Counted from the first letter of the stretch, positions 9,860 through 21,331 are shown. The stretch is 64,000 nt of DNA from Clavaria fumosa (GCA_951802425.1 OX637805.1:434001-498000); one strand, 5' to 3'. Translations and numbers: made by a program. Notes: generated by a model from the sequence alone, not told the origin.

Positions 9860-10857
9860 TGGGCCTCGTCTCCAAAATCCGGCTCTTCAACAGGAGCCCT
9901 CTTCTCTCTCTCGAGCAAATCCAGGCGGTCTCGGAGCAGTGCGATCTCGTTCTCATAGTCCTCTGCACTACGTGCCTGGCTTTCCACGGCGCGGATCTGC
10001 GGCCTCGGGATATGCGGACGTGTGTCCTGGAGCTGGCAGTCTCTCACCATGTGACCAGCTTGGCCACATCGGAAGCAGGTGCGCAACACTCCAGGGGCAC
10101 GGGCACGATCCACCACCATGGCATCACCGGCATTGGTGGGACGCAGCATGGTGGGAGGGGCAGGGGTGCGGGCCAGAGGCTGGGCCAGGAAGGGACGGGG
10201 GGCTGGGGCGAAGCGGGTTTGTTGAGGGAGGGGGCGGCTGGTTGCGGGCAGAGCAGGACGCACAGAGTTCTGTTGTGCGATGACTCCGTCGAGGCGATGC
10301 TGCTGAGCATCTAGCTTTTCGGCAAGTGCCTTCCACTGCACGTAGGTCTCTGGCATTGGCGAAACACCATAGACCTTTCCCACTAGCCTCCTGCTCAGAT
10401 TCGACTCCAGCCAATGGACCAGGATGTCCGAATTGGCCACTTCTGTCATCCCTGCTCTTCGGAACATTGTTTCAAACTTTGCGAAGAACTCAGGTGCCGT
10501 CATGACACCCTGTTTCAACTTCGCAATATCTGCGAGGGCAGTCGCACGGTCGTTCGGGTCATCGAACGCTCGCTTCATCTCTTCCACAAATTCTGCCCAG
10601 GTTCCAACCTCGTTGTTACCCAGGATTTCCTCTCCCTTCACATTTGCCCATTCTGCGGCAAACCCCTCACCAGTAATTTTGCTGAGGGTGTAGAGGACCT
10701 TTGCCAGGTCCGTGGCATAGATTATCGGATTCGCCATAAACAGGAGGCGGAGCGACCGGAGGAATGTACGGAAATTTCTTTTTTGCCCATCGAATGGGGC
10801 GACGACTAAATCCAGCCTCGTGGCATGGACTTCAGGCGGGGCGACGTGGTCAGCCAT
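9856..10857 (-). CDS. gag: chromovirus Gag
   Basis: 333 residues from the ATG at 10857. The N-terminal two thirds is the helical capsid region typical of Ty3 Gag (start of domain near FDGQKRNFRTFLRSL), followed by a proline-rich linker and one zinc knuckle CFRCGQAGHMVRDC (CX2CX4HX4C), then a short coiled tail. It would form the virus-like particle and bind element RNA. The stop codon lies inside the pol frame. The frame is intact, which fits the low age shown by the LTRs. Confidence 0.93.
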   Translation of the reverse strand: MADHVAPPEVHATRLDLVVAPFDGQKRNFRTFLRSLRLLFMANPIIYATDLAKVLYTLSKITGEGFAAEWANVKGEEILGNNEVGTWAEFVEEMKRAFDDPNDRATALADIAKLKQGVMTAPEFFAKFETMFRRAGMTEVANSDILVHWLESNLSRRLVGKVYGVSPMPETYVQWKALAEKLDAQQHRLDGVIAQQNSVRPALPATSRPLPQQTRFAPAPRPFLAQPLARTPAPPTMLRPTNAGDAMVVDRARAPGVLRTCFRCGQAGHMVRDCQLQDTRPHIPRPQIRAVESQARSAEDYENEIALLRDRLDLLEREKRAPVEEPDFGDEAQ

Positions 10858-11510
10858 CACAGACCCTGGTGGTGGTGATGGGGTTTCGGGGACGTCGGTA
10901 ACAGGGGAATCGGGGGGGAGCTGGGCTCGACCCGGTCTCGGACGCAGACGCTGTAAATAGAATTCCGGGCCTTGGGCACTCAGGATTTCTTCGATCTCTT
11001 AGCAGTCCTGTCCTCTCAGGCTGCTCTCTATGTATCTAGGTACTTATAGAACTCTTATTCTATAAAACTTGTTGCTAGCGTGGGGCCCAAATGGTGTCCC
11101 AGGTGGTCACTCCACAACTCCTAGTGAGTTGCCCGTGTGCCCTTCTGACAATGGTCACAGAGCAAGGGCCCTGTCCACTGGACCAGGAAACTACAGAAAA
11201 ACTATGTATAGGGCCTTTCCGTGCCCTGTACACTACACGATTCACTGGTACGTAGCTGTAAAGCAAAGTTCCGGGCCTTTGGCACTCGGTGTCTCTTGGG
11301 GAGGGTCACAGTAGACTTCCTCTGGGTCTGGTCACGTGTATCTACACACAGTAAAAATTTCACACGGTTCTGTTGCACACCGTGGGCAGGGTAAAGAGAA
11401 AGAGGATGAGGGGGATAAGCTGTCACAGAGTGTGACAGTTTGAGATAGGGGTCCAGGCTAGCCGGGTTAGGACACGGGGCTAGGGCAGACAGGGGTTGAT
11501 GTTAGTATTG
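10858..11510 (-). other. chromovirus 5' leader with self-priming-type primer site
   Basis: About 650 bp of untranslated leader between the 5' LTR and gag. It contains two imperfect copies of a motif ttccgggcc...ggcactc (near 10962 and 11268). No coding frame is convincing. The primer-binding region is annotated separately. Confidence 0.6.
11499..11508 (-). promoter_or_regulatory. predicted self-priming primer-binding site
   Basis: On the minus strand, two bases after the 5' LTR, the RNA would contain atactaacat. Its exact complement atgttagtat lies in the LTR at 11564-11573, about 35 bp downstream of the TATA element, that is, at the predicted 5' end of the transcript. No TGG tRNA-type primer site is present. 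In Tf1 of fission yeast, reverse transcription is primed by the first bases of the RNA itself annealing to such a site. Confidence 0.6.
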
Positions 11511-11815
11511 TGTCAGACTTAGTCTCACGGTTCACACAACTTAACGTAAGGTCGATGATGACGATACTAACATAAGGGGAAAAGGGTACAAGTAAGAAAG
11601 CGACGTAGTATATATAGCGAGAGGTTCGGGAGTTGCCGGCGTTCCCACGCTCGGACCCCGTGCGTCACGTGATGCGTCCAGGCCCGGGTCACGTGATGTT
11701 CCCATTATGTAAGCCACCACCCGTTCGGGTCACGTGACTCGTCCGCAAACTTCCCGCAACTCTTTTGCAATCCTTTCTTGGCCTTTCCAACCTGCTTATG
11801 TAAGCGATCCTGACA
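11511..11815 (-). repeat. 5' LTR of the chromovirus
   Basis: 305 bp, same structure as the left copy; in element orientation it contains the E-boxes, the TATA element (about 11609-11616) and the predicted transcription start near 11573. Followed by the right target duplication caggg at 11816-11820. Confidence 0.95.
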
Positions 11816-11959
11816 CAGGGCAGAGATGATGCATGACAACAAATGGGAGAAAGGATGCATCATGGGTTGGTGGGCAACAGGAGATAGTGGTTAGCCTCAA
11901 GGATGCATAAGCATCATATGGTAGTGAACCTTAAGTAATGCATCATATTACTTGCATCT

Positions 11960-13290
11960 AGTGTTGACTGGTTGTCACAGCAGAAGGGGATTGGCTCCCC
12001 AGGATCTCTTCCAAGCTCATCCAGGACTGCTCGCAGCCAGCACGCTTCCTTAGCGGCATGTGCAGCTGCGATATACTCAGCCTCGGTGCTTGAGGTTTTT
12101 GTTTGGTTGAGTCGCTCTGCTACTCCAACCTGCTCATGTGTATCATGGATGGTGAGTTCGCGTCTTGTTCCCTTTTCCTCAAGGTGCTTATCAAATTTTA
12201 TGTTCTTGAACTTGGTACCTCATCAGTGAAATGGGGAGGTGTTAAAAGTAGGTATAAACTGGTTTAAACTGGTTTAAACTGGTTTATACCCACTTTTAAC
12301 ACCTCCCCATTTCACTGATGCTCGATCAGAGCAAAGGAACTTTATCGTAGTCTTGTCATGCGTCTCTACCCGCTTTTCAAACTTTTTGTATGCTGCTTGG
12401 ATTTGGGTTTTACAAGCTAGGAAGTCTGCTTCTGTCCACTTGTTGCATCATCGATGAAGTCGATGGCATAGCATTTTTGATTTAGCGAGGTGACAGAGGC
12501 TGGTCCCCATAGATCAGTATGGATTCATTCACCATAGGTAGTGGCTCAGTGTGTTGCCTGCTGAGGGAATGGCTTCCTATGAGGTTTGGCCTTTGCGCAG
12601 GCCTTGCAGAATACTTCTTCTGAGTTTTCATCAAGGTGAATTCCTGTTATTTTTCCAGACCTGATTGCTCGTTTAACAGCACTGTAGGATATATGACCAA
12701 GCATGCAGTGTGCTTCATATAGACTCATTTGTTTCGGCATGGCCTGCACATGCAGATGGTGAGCTTGTTTGTTCTCTATGCAGTAAAGGCTTCCAATTAA
12801 CGGGATTTTGCCTATAACTTTCTTGTTTGGGGCAGTGATAGTGCATGCTCAGTCACCAAATGTGGCATGGTAGCCTGCTCAGTCCAACTTGGGGATAGAG
12901 ATGAGGGTGAAGGCTAGCTGTGGTGAGTAGTGAACATCCTTTAGGAGAATGCGGGTGACACTGTCTTCGTTCGGAATGTTTATCCATATGTCACCCATCC
13001 CAGTAGCATAGAAGGTGTGGCCATCTGCAGCTTTTATCGGGTGAGGTGCTGTGTTCACGGATTTAGTGAAGCTGCTCCGTTCTGGGGAGAAGTGGACATC
13101 GGCTCTGCTGTCCACAATCCCTTTGATCGCTCGTGGGTTTCCTCCTTCTTTCAGGACTGTGTTGCAGTGGTCTGATGTGCATTTGAATGCATAGGAGTCA
13201 TCCTCATTTGTTTTGGCTTGTGAAGCAGTATTCGCAGATCCCTGAGCCTTCCCCTTTCCTTTTTTGTGCCATGATTCAGCTTGACAATGT
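11960..13290 (-). mobile_element. degenerate Ty1/Copia remnant with internal deletion
   Basis: Read on the minus strand the pieces are: a protease-like segment (DSRADVHFSPE, about 13115-12879), the GAG-pre-integrase zinc region (HCMLGHISYSAVKRA and CKACAKAKPHR, 12749-12546), the integrase start (IHTDLWGPAS, near 12520), an integrase core end (EQVGVAERLNQT, near 12120) and then directly an RNase H piece (TSSTEAEYIAAAHAAKEA, near 12090-12030). The RT domain that should lie between integrase and RNase H is missing. Frames are broken and CpG is scarce, so the copy is old. The MITE-like palindrome at 12221-12320 sits inside the integrase. Confidence 0.8.
12221..12320. mobile_element. 100-bp palindromic foldback/MITE-like insertion
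   Basis: The two 50-bp halves are inverted repeats with 46 of 50 positions matching. The outer 29 bp, from catcagtgaaatggggaggt inward, match perfectly. The centre is three copies of ggtttaaact or its variant. The dinucleotide ct borders both sides. It interrupts the Copia integrase codons, so it arrived as an insertion. Confidence 0.75.
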
Positions 13291-14540
13291 CTTTCAACCC
13301 AAATCTGGAAATAAACGCGTGTTTAAAAATGGCTGCCGCTGCGGTGGTTCATGCCATGACGTGCCTGTTTTACAGCACCTGCGGTACAAATGCACATGAG
13401 TTGGCCGATCAAATCTGGTCCGAGGATAAATGGAAAGTTGGACACTCGTCTCTTCGCGCGTGTCGTCAACTCCAGATTCCGCGCAATCGATGGTGCATGG
13501 TGTTTTGTCATGGCGCTCATTTTCACGAAGCATTCTACCGAGTCTGCGACAAAAGCTTCTCGATATCCATTAACGACCATCACACCCACCCGGCGGCTCG
13601 ATAGAGACAGGCTGGTATAATACAGTAGATTTATCTTACCCACACCGCGCATAAGACTGCCCGCCGACGTATGGTAACTTCGTCCACGGATTTGTAAGTC
13701 GGTAAGGTGCAGACACGACAGACGCGTGTCGCACCCTGCCTCCTTCAACGTGCCTGTTGCTAGAATGGGTCGAGAGGGGTACGCATTGGAGTGTATGAGT
13801 GTTCTCTAGGTAGTAAATGCGTTTTTCAAGGAAGTCTACGCAAGCTGTGCCAATGAATGGTGAGGCTATGAAGCGATCCTGAAGAATTAACGCCTATGAT
13901 TCGTGGATGCGCATCGTCGCTTGCTCGGTTTTGGGCGTCGACGGGACACCGTGCGCGCGCATGCAGGTTGTGGTAAGACATGTAAGGCCCTGGCGTCGTA
14001 GCTCACAAGACCGAGTAGAGCAAAGCATAAGATCCAAAGGCCCAGACCAGGCTCAAGTATATCGGTTGCAAAATGTCAGTTGTGAAACAGGAGCCGCCAA
14101 GACAGGTCGAATCACAAGAACAGCAGCCAATTTCTAGCCGAGACGAGGTCTGTGGGCAGAGAAGACAGACAGTTACGAAGATGATAACTGAAGAGCTTGT
14201 CGTTGTCAATGTTGGTAAGGGTAAGGGTGTGTGATGGCCCGTGCACGAGTGTTGGACTTGTGTGTGTGTGACTGACTTGGTTATATGCGCTGTAGCTCTC
14301 TCTCACTCTCACTCTCTCTATCTCTCACTCTACCCTTTTTTTTTTTTTTATAGCTACCCTCTTCTTCTGCCACGACTCTTCCTTGTGCGTGTTCTTCCAT
14401 ACTCACAACTCTCCTTTCACTCAGTTGCACATCGACACACTCCTTGCCCCCCTTTTGCCTTTCGCCCTTCCTCGCCGTTCCTTATTTTTATTTTTTTCCC
14501 CTCTACTACTTCAATTCTCCGTTTTCTCTCTCCCACACAA
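13291..14540. other. no gene recognised; upstream region of the Nrd1-like gene
   Basis: Several short frames occur between 13300 and 13750 but none resembles a known protein or has credible splice structure. From about 14290 to 14540 the + strand is a long pyrimidine-rich stretch (cttctctcactc-type runs and a T-tract at 14334-14350) typical of fungal core promoters and 5' leaders. Confidence 0.5.
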
Positions 14541-17141
14541 ATGGACGACCCAGAATCCATATTCGCCTCCCAGTATTCCTACAACCTCGACCTCGACATC
14601 GACATGATGAAAGTCAGTCTTTTTTTCTCGCCCCGCAAACTCAGAAAGTAAGGCTCATCATCATAGCAGAGATCCATCGACCCCGTCGGCGGCCCTGAGT
14701 CTAAAAAAGCCCGTTGGTCACCCACCACCTTCACCTCATCACCAGCCGTCCCCGCAAACGGCGCAGGTGCAGGCGCGGGCACAGGCGCAGGCAGCAATAC
14801 CAACTCCCCTACCGACGTCTTTGCCAATTACGGCTACGGCCCACATGCCGCCATCTCCCACAGCCATTTCAACAGCAGCCCCACCACCCCGGGAGGTGCC
14901 TTTGGTGCGAGCCCGCTCTACTCTACCCCCTCGCTCTCCTCCAGCGCCGCTGCAAACGGGAATGGCATGCCCGGCCAGTTGAGTCCCAACCCGGCGAACA
15001 TCTTCCAACACCAGCAGAACCAGCACCAGCCACAGCACCAGCCCCATTCCCCCGGAGGCATGTCCGACAACGGGTACGGCAACTTTGGCGGGTACAATAT
15101 GCTGGGGATGGGCATGCCTGGCATGAACATGCTCAGCGCCTTCCCGTATGCCAATCAGATGGGCAACTTTGGCCAAGTAAGCTGTGTTCCCTCGCTATGG
15201 TTAATCAATCTGACACCGGCAGAATTTCAACCAGCGTCTCCCCCCGCTGAATGTGAACATTTCAAACGTCGCAAACCCCTATTCGCCAGGTGGTTTGAAC
15301 GCCATGTCCTTCTCCAATGGGCTTCCTTCTGGCGGTAGCGGTGGTGGAATCGGTCACGGTGGCGCGACAGGACGCACCGTCTATGTCGGCAACCTCCCTC
15401 CTACCTCGTCGGTCGACGAGCTGCTGAACATGGTGCACTTTGGGCCACTCGAGTCCGTGCGGGTGCTGCCTGAAAAATGTTGCGTATTCCTCTCCTTCCT
15501 GGACGCATCCACGGCGAACGCGTTCTACGCGGACTCCACGGTGCGCAAGCTGCAGCTCCAAGGGCAGGAGCTCAAGATTGGGTGGGGTAAGCCGACTCCC
15601 GTCCCCCCGCAAGTCGCCCTCGCTGTCGCACAAAGCGGCGCGAGCAGGAATGTATACCTTGGCGGCTTAGAGGAAGGCATATTGGAGGAGCAGTTGAGGG
15701 ACGAATTGAGCCGCTTTGGCCTAATTGACCAGGTTAAAATTGTTCGCGATAAGAATATCGGCTTTGTGCACTTTTTGAGCATCTCTGTCGCTACAAAGGT
15801 GTGTCATCAACTTAGATATGATACAAAAATTTTAATCTTGTGGTGCAGGTGGTGGGCACGCTCCCATTCGAACCAGCGTGGGCCGGCAAGCGTGTCAACT
15901 ACGGCAAAGACCGCTGCGCGTACGTTCCTAAATCACAACAGGTTGCAGCGCACGCTGCGCAAGCGGCGGCGGCACAGTCGCTCGTCGCGCAGACCTCGCC
16001 CGTGTCTGTATCTGCAGCAGCGGCCGCGGCCGCTGCAGCTGCCTCTTTTTTGCCGTTTTCCCCGTTTGGAGGACAGTTTACGCCTGCAGACATGGCTGCT
16101 GCTGCTGCCGCCGCCGCCGCTGCGACTGGCGGGGCGGGAGGCGCGCAGGGCTTGAATCGGACAGTTTATCTTGGGAATATACATCCTGAGACCACGACGG
16201 AGGACCTGTGTAATGCGATTCGGGGGGGTGTACTGCAGAGCATTCGGTACATGCAGGACAAGCACATCGCGGTGGGTTAATTTTTTTGTCCCTACGTTAT
16301 CTAATGTGATCTTGATGTTTGGGTGTTCAGTTCATTACATTCGTGGACCCGGCAGCGGCGTTCAACTTTTTCCAGACGGCGTCGTACCACGGGCTGACGC
16401 TGAATAACCGGCGGCTGAAGGTGGGGTGGGGAAAGAACGGCGGGCCGCTGCCGCCAACACTAGCTCTTGCGGTGCACGCGGGCGCGACTCGCAACGTGTA
16501 TATTGGGAACGTGGAGGACTTTGAGACCTTTGGGGAAGAGAGACTGAAGAGGGACTTTGGAGAGTATGGGGATATTGAGTTGGTTAATTTCTTGAAAGAG
16601 AAGTAGGTGGTCGTCCCTCGATTCTGGTCAGGTGTACTGATTGGAGCGTGACAGGAACTGCGCGTTTGTCAACTTCACGAACATCACGAATGCGATCAAG
16701 GCGATCGAGGGCGTGAAGGCGAAACCCGAGTACGCGAATCTGCGGATTGCGCACGGGAAGGACCGTTGTGCGAACCCGCCGCGCGCGAGCGGCGGGAGCG
16801 CCATGAACGGGCATGGGAACGGGCATGGTGGCAACGGCAACGGAGGGCGACGTGGCGGTGGGGGAGGCATAAGTGGGGGGACAAGCATGAATGGGCAAAT
16901 GCCGATGTCTATGTCGATGGGGATGTCGAACATGGGGATGTCGAACATGGGAATGGGCATGGGCATGGGCATGCCGATGACAATGCCGATGTCCATGTCA
17001 ATGCCGATGGGGATGTCGATGCCGTTGGATGGGGAAGGACTCGTCGTGGATGTCGCGGACGCGTCTGCGATGACGACGATGGTGACGACGCCGGTGGGGG
17101 AGATGGGCAAGTTGGAGGGGGTCAAGTTAGAGCTAAGCTAA
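14541..17141 (+). CDS. nrd1: Nrd1-like RNA-binding protein with four RRMs
   Basis: Six exons: 14541-14612, 14667-15176, 15223-15798, 15849-16271, 16331-16602, 16655-17141; 779 residues. Four RNA-recognition motifs lie at about residues 244-318 ([11 protein letters not shown]), 332-415 ([10 protein letters not shown]), 481-560 ([11 protein letters not shown]) and 575-655 ([10 protein letters not shown]). The domain number and the linking motifs WGKP, GKDRCAY and GKDRCANPP match Nrd1 of fission yeast, an mRNA-binding negative regulator of sexual differentiation that also acts in cytokinesis and stress. The N-terminal 240 residues are low in complexity (Gly/Asn/Ser/Gln). Between RRM2 and RRM3 there are two polyalanine runs, and the tail is a Met-Gly repeat. 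The first intron could end at 14666 or 14669. Confidence 0.9.
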
Positions 17142-17946
17142 TTTCTCTTTGGCGGCTTTTTTACCTTCTTTGCTATTTTTCTTGGCGATTTTCTTTTCTT
17201 CATGCCTTTCTTTTTCCTTTTTTTCTTCTGCATGATACCCATTCCGCTCCCGCTCCCTCCCACTCCCGGACTCGGACTCCCCCTCGCCGTGCTCCGACTC
17301 GCCTCACAACGACAACGACGACGATCAACCGTGTCGCCCCGGCTCTCAATTCATGCACACTCGCACTCGACTCTCTCTACTCTCTGTTGGGCGTTGTGTT
17401 CACACTCTCTCTTTGCTGATCTTGCCGTTGTGCAAAACGCATCGCAATCGTACTGCTTTGCTTGCGTACGACATAAAATTTTGGAAGAAGGTGGAAACGG
17501 AGGTGATGTAGTGCGCTCACCGTCTCCTGCCACACCCTTCCTCTACTCTTTCCAGACCCGGTCGCCGTCTCTTGTTCGCTATCCATACACATACCTTCCA
17601 CGCCTAACTAGCCCTTTTCTCCTTCCTTTCCTTTCCTTTCCCTTCTCTTTTTTTTTTTTCTTTTTTTCTTTTTTTGATATTTTATTCTTTGTTCACCGAT
17701 TTTGGGGGTGGATATGACCACGCCCAATTGCATTCTTTGCAAAGACTAATTATACGTGTTTACTCTGTTTTTTACCTTTCTTGCAATTGGTACATATATG
17801 CTATGCGGACACATACTCTCCATTCCAAGGAGATACGCGCATCCACATCGGAAGCGAAGAAAAGATGGCCAACATCATCAAATTGTTGATGGACCAATTA
17901 GGTCTGTGATGAATAGGTGAATGACTATGAGAGATTCTGTCATGCT
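17142..17946. other. 3' region of the Nrd1-like gene; no other gene seen
   Basis: Pyrimidine-rich + strand with several T-tracts (for example 17649-17675), consistent with 3' untranslated sequence and polyadenylation. No conserved frame found. Confidence 0.5.
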
Positions 17947-18030
17947 GGCGGTGTAGTGTAGGGGTTATCACACCAGATTTTGATATCCCAACGTCTTCTG
18001 GTAACCTTGGTTCGAATCCGAGCACTGCCT
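17947..18030 (+). tRNA. tRNA-Gln (anticodon TTG) with a short intron
   Basis: The acceptor arms ggcggtg and cactgcc pair with one G-U wobble. The T arm is cttgg-ttcgaat-ccgag, the B box ggttcgaatcc is perfect, and the anticodon stem is ccaga/tctgg. The anticodon loop begins tt-ttg-a and is 12 nt too long, so an intron of about 12 nt sits after position 37. Anticodon TTG reads CAA (Gln). A T-run follows directly. Confidence 0.85.
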
Positions 18031-18031
18031 G

Positions 18032-18051
18032 ATTTTTTCTTTCTCTTTTTT
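18032..18051 (+). terminator. RNA polymerase III terminator
   Basis: Two T-runs of six directly after the tRNA, as expected for Pol III termination. Confidence 0.75.
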
Positions 18052-18358
18052 AGCCCTGCTAACCAATAACAGTAAAAAAGTACCACCAATACCAAATGCC
18101 ATCCAGCTCGTGTTTCTGAGCATCGCTACCGTCGTCTCAGCGCCTAAACACTTTTTAACTTGTTTTGACGACGGCAATGTGGAGGCTTAGGTAATTGATG
18201 CCAAAACCTTTGCAATAAAAAAAAAAGTCGGTCAAGGCTAGCTTTCTTCCTATCTTTGCTGGCCTCCCTTTTCACACACGCATCGGCTGCGGCCTCTCCT
18301 CCCCGCACCAGCATCGACTTGACTTGACCCTGACCTTTATACACAACTCCCCATAAAA

Positions 18359-21331
18359 ATGACGACACGGAGACAGTCTTCGACGACGTCGCTCCGCAAG
18401 TATGCCCACCAGAACGATCCCGACTTGTCGAGCCGCTCGCTCGACTTCTGTAATGCCTTCTGGGGTGCGAGCGACGCGGGCGTTGAGGTCCTATTCGCAC
18501 GCATGCGCGGCGCTATGCGCACAATGGAAGAGCTCACTGCCTTTTGGAAGGAGAGGTGCGTTGTCACGGCGCTGGATACCCTTCCCCCCCCCCCTACCCC
18601 CGGCGCCGGCGGTCACTTAACATCGATGCTCTCAAGGACTGCGATTGAGGAGGAATACGCCAAGAAATTAGCCAAGTTGGCAAAGCTGAATCTTGGGAGA
18701 GACGAAATAGGGTGAGTCCGTCTCGGATTGCCAGCAGGGCTTCGCCTCGAGGACATCTTTCCCTCTTTCCTTGTTATTCTCCTTTGCGCTGGCGCGGGTG
18801 ACATTCGTAGAACTTAACACCCTAGCTCTCTGCCATATCACATCACCCTTGTGAATGGGTCCGAGCGGGATGATTCGTTGCCTGTTGCCGCCCTTCCCAG
18901 TATGTCTCTCCCTTGTCGATGCATGCTCACTTTACGTCTTGCAGAGAACTGCGCAACTGCCTCGACACCGTTCGTCTCGAGACAGATAAACAGGCCGCAT
19001 TCCATCTCCAGCTGGCGCAGCAGATCCACAACGAGCTCGAGAGCCAGACAAACACGTTCCACCTGCGCCAGGTACACCACAAGAAGAACTATCAGACCTA
19101 CATCGAGAAGCAGTTCAAGGCCAAGCAGAACCAGGAGTCGCATGTCAACAAGGCGCGTGAGAAGTACGAGTCCGATTGTCTCCGTATCAACTCGTACACT
19201 GCGCAGTCGACGCTCGTCCAGGGCAAGGAGCTCGAGAAGCTGCATATCAAGCTCGAGCGGGCACAGCAGACTGTGCAGGCCAACGAAAGAGACTATACCA
19301 ACTTTGCCAAGGCCCTCGCCGAGTTCACGCAGAAGTGGGAGGTGGACTGGAAGAGCTTCTGTGACAGCTGCCAGGATCTGGAAGAGGAGCGAATCGGTTT
19401 CATGAAGGACAACATGTGGGCGTATGCCAACGCGGTGTCAACCGTTTGCGTCTCTGATGACGAGGTGGAGTCTGTTCATTCTCTTCTTTGTGCTGGGTAG
19501 TCCGCCTAACACCACCCCATGCTCACCAGTCATGCGAAAGGCTTCGGCTTTGTTTGGAGCAGGTAGCGCCGGAGAGGGACATGGAGAACTTCGTCCGCGA
19601 CTACGGCACGGGCCCACTGATCCCGGATCCCCCTGCCTTTGTCAACTTCTCCGACCCGGACGCCGCCCCCGCCCCCTCGCGCGTCGCCACTCGCACTGCA
19701 CAATTCAAGCGCGTGACGCAGCGCACGAGCCCGCAGTGGACCGAGCCGCCTGCGCCGCCCGTGCCAGACGACGGGCCTGTCGCGAACAACCAAGCGGGCA
19801 GAGGCGCAGGCGGCGGCGCGGGCGCGCGCGTGGAGCCGGGGGACATCGCGCAACCACCTGCGCCTGTGGTGAATGGACAGGACTACCACCGCCCCCCCGT
19901 GACGGCGAGCCCGATAATGGTGCCTGCCAACAACCCGATGCCACGAGCGCCGGGTGAGGGTGCCGATCCTGGAGCCCTCTCAGGGACCTACATCAAAGTT
20001 GGTGCCCATGCCTACAAAGTTGATCTGCCTAGTGACCCACGCGCACAGCAGCAGCCGCAAGGCGGCCCCGGCCCGATCCCGCAAGCCGAGGCGGACCCTC
20101 TCGAGCAACACATGAAAGCGCTCGCGTCCCCGCCCCCCTCCGGCGCCACCCGTCGAAACAGCGTGTGGAAGCGCGGGGGTGGGCCCTCGGGCACGGACGG
20201 CGCACCTGGGCCGCAGCCCCGGCCGGTGTCGACGTCAGTCGAGCCGTTGCTAAGTATTGGAGACGAGCTCGCGAGGGACTACAATACGCCGGCGCAGGAC
20301 ATCGTCGGTGCGCATCCAAGCTCACGCCCGCCTTCCCCTGCCGCTCCGGCGCCGCCCCCGCACACTAGGAGCCGGTCGAACAGCCGCGCCAACAACGCAC
20401 CTCCTGCGGTTACTCAGGCTCCCCCCGCCGACGCTGGATCGGGAAGCAAGAGTCCTGCGAACAAATTCGTAGCCCCACCTGGCACTAGTCCTGGACCGGG
20501 CACGAGTCCGACTAGCAAGATCGGCGTGACGATCGGCCCCGGGGGGGAAGTCGCGGAGGACGACATGGCAACCAGATACCGTCAACAGTATGGTCGCCAC
20601 CCGCCGTTGGGTGGGAATTCATATGCTCCCGGCGGAGCCCCACCACGCTGGCCAAACCAGGACCCGCCGCCGTCTGTGTCTCCTACTCAAGGAATAGTAT
20701 ACCACCCCGGCTACAATCCCGTCCAACCGCCGCAGCTGGCGGGTTATCCCCAAGGGCCTGCTCCTTCGATAGCGCCTCCCAACCAACCAACCCCATATGG
20801 CCCACCACCACAACAGCCGAACCACAGCCAGGGCTATTTGCCCAGCAGCGGCCCTAACGTGAATGGCGTTGCAGTGAGGCGCGATCCGGCGTATCCCCAG
20901 CCAATATACCAACCGCCGGCGCCGCCGCAGGGTCCACAATATGTTCGTGGCTATCCCTCCCAGACCCCGCAACAGGCATTTACACCGACTGGCCAGAGTA
21001 CGGAGGATGGGCGGGGGATCCTGTTTTACGGTGCGTGCCGCCCCATTCTCTTCTCTTTTTTTTCTTGAGTGATAACGATCACCCTTGCCACCGCTAAATT
21101 CTTTTCTTCTTTCGTTTTTCTCTCGGCTTACATATCTGTCTCTTTTGAGCAGTGAAAGCGTTGTACGATTATCAAGCGACTGTTGACGAGGAGTTTGACT
21201 TCCAATCTGGGGATATCATTGCTGTGACAGCCACGCCGGAGGACGGGTGGTGGAGCGGCGAATTGCTTGATGAGGCGAGGAGACAACCCGGGCGGAATGT
21301 CTTCCCAAGCAACTTTGTGTGTCTGTTCTAG
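18359..21331 (+). CDS. F-BAR and SH3 domain cytokinesis protein (Cdc15/Imp2/Hof1 family)
   Basis: Five exons: 18359-18555, 18637-18711, 18945-19464, 19530-21030, 21153-21331; 823 residues. Residues about 20-290 form an F-BAR domain: the motifs SLDFCNAFWG, IEEEYAKKLAKLAK, HHKKNYQ and NSYTAQSTLVQGKELEK match fungal members closely. A long proline-rich, disordered region follows (about 300-760), and the last 60 residues are an SH3 domain (VKALYDYQA, EDGWWSGEL, NVFPSNFV). Such proteins bind the division-site membrane and link it to the actin ring and septum synthases. The 232-bp second intron contains a stretch (about 18827-18896) that could be an alternative exon, but skipping it joins two conserved parts exactly. 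Confidence 0.92.

Larger units (their letters stand above)
5897..11815 (-). mobile_element. Ty3/Gypsy chromovirus, full length, very recent insertion
   Basis: Two 305-bp LTRs (5897-6201 and 11511-11815) begin tgtcag and end ctgaca and differ at only two positions. The 5-bp target duplication caggg flanks the element at 5892-5896 and 11816-11820. The element reads on the minus strand: 5' LTR at right, leader, gag, protease-RT, RNase H, integrase and a C-terminal chromodomain, then a polypurine tract and the 3' LTR at left. The chromodomain puts it in the chromovirus lineage. It is nearly intact, but pol is broken by a 23-bp tandem duplication. Confidence 0.95.

Noticed and set aside
13281..13748. 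Overlapping short frames on both strands as a gene
   Set aside because: No conserved motif, no credible introns or start; overlapping frames on opposite strands point to chance.
18827..18898. Extra exon in the F-BAR gene
   Set aside because: It has plausible borders, but leaving it out joins conserved F-BAR residues (DEIG-ELR) exactly; kept only as a possible alternative exon.
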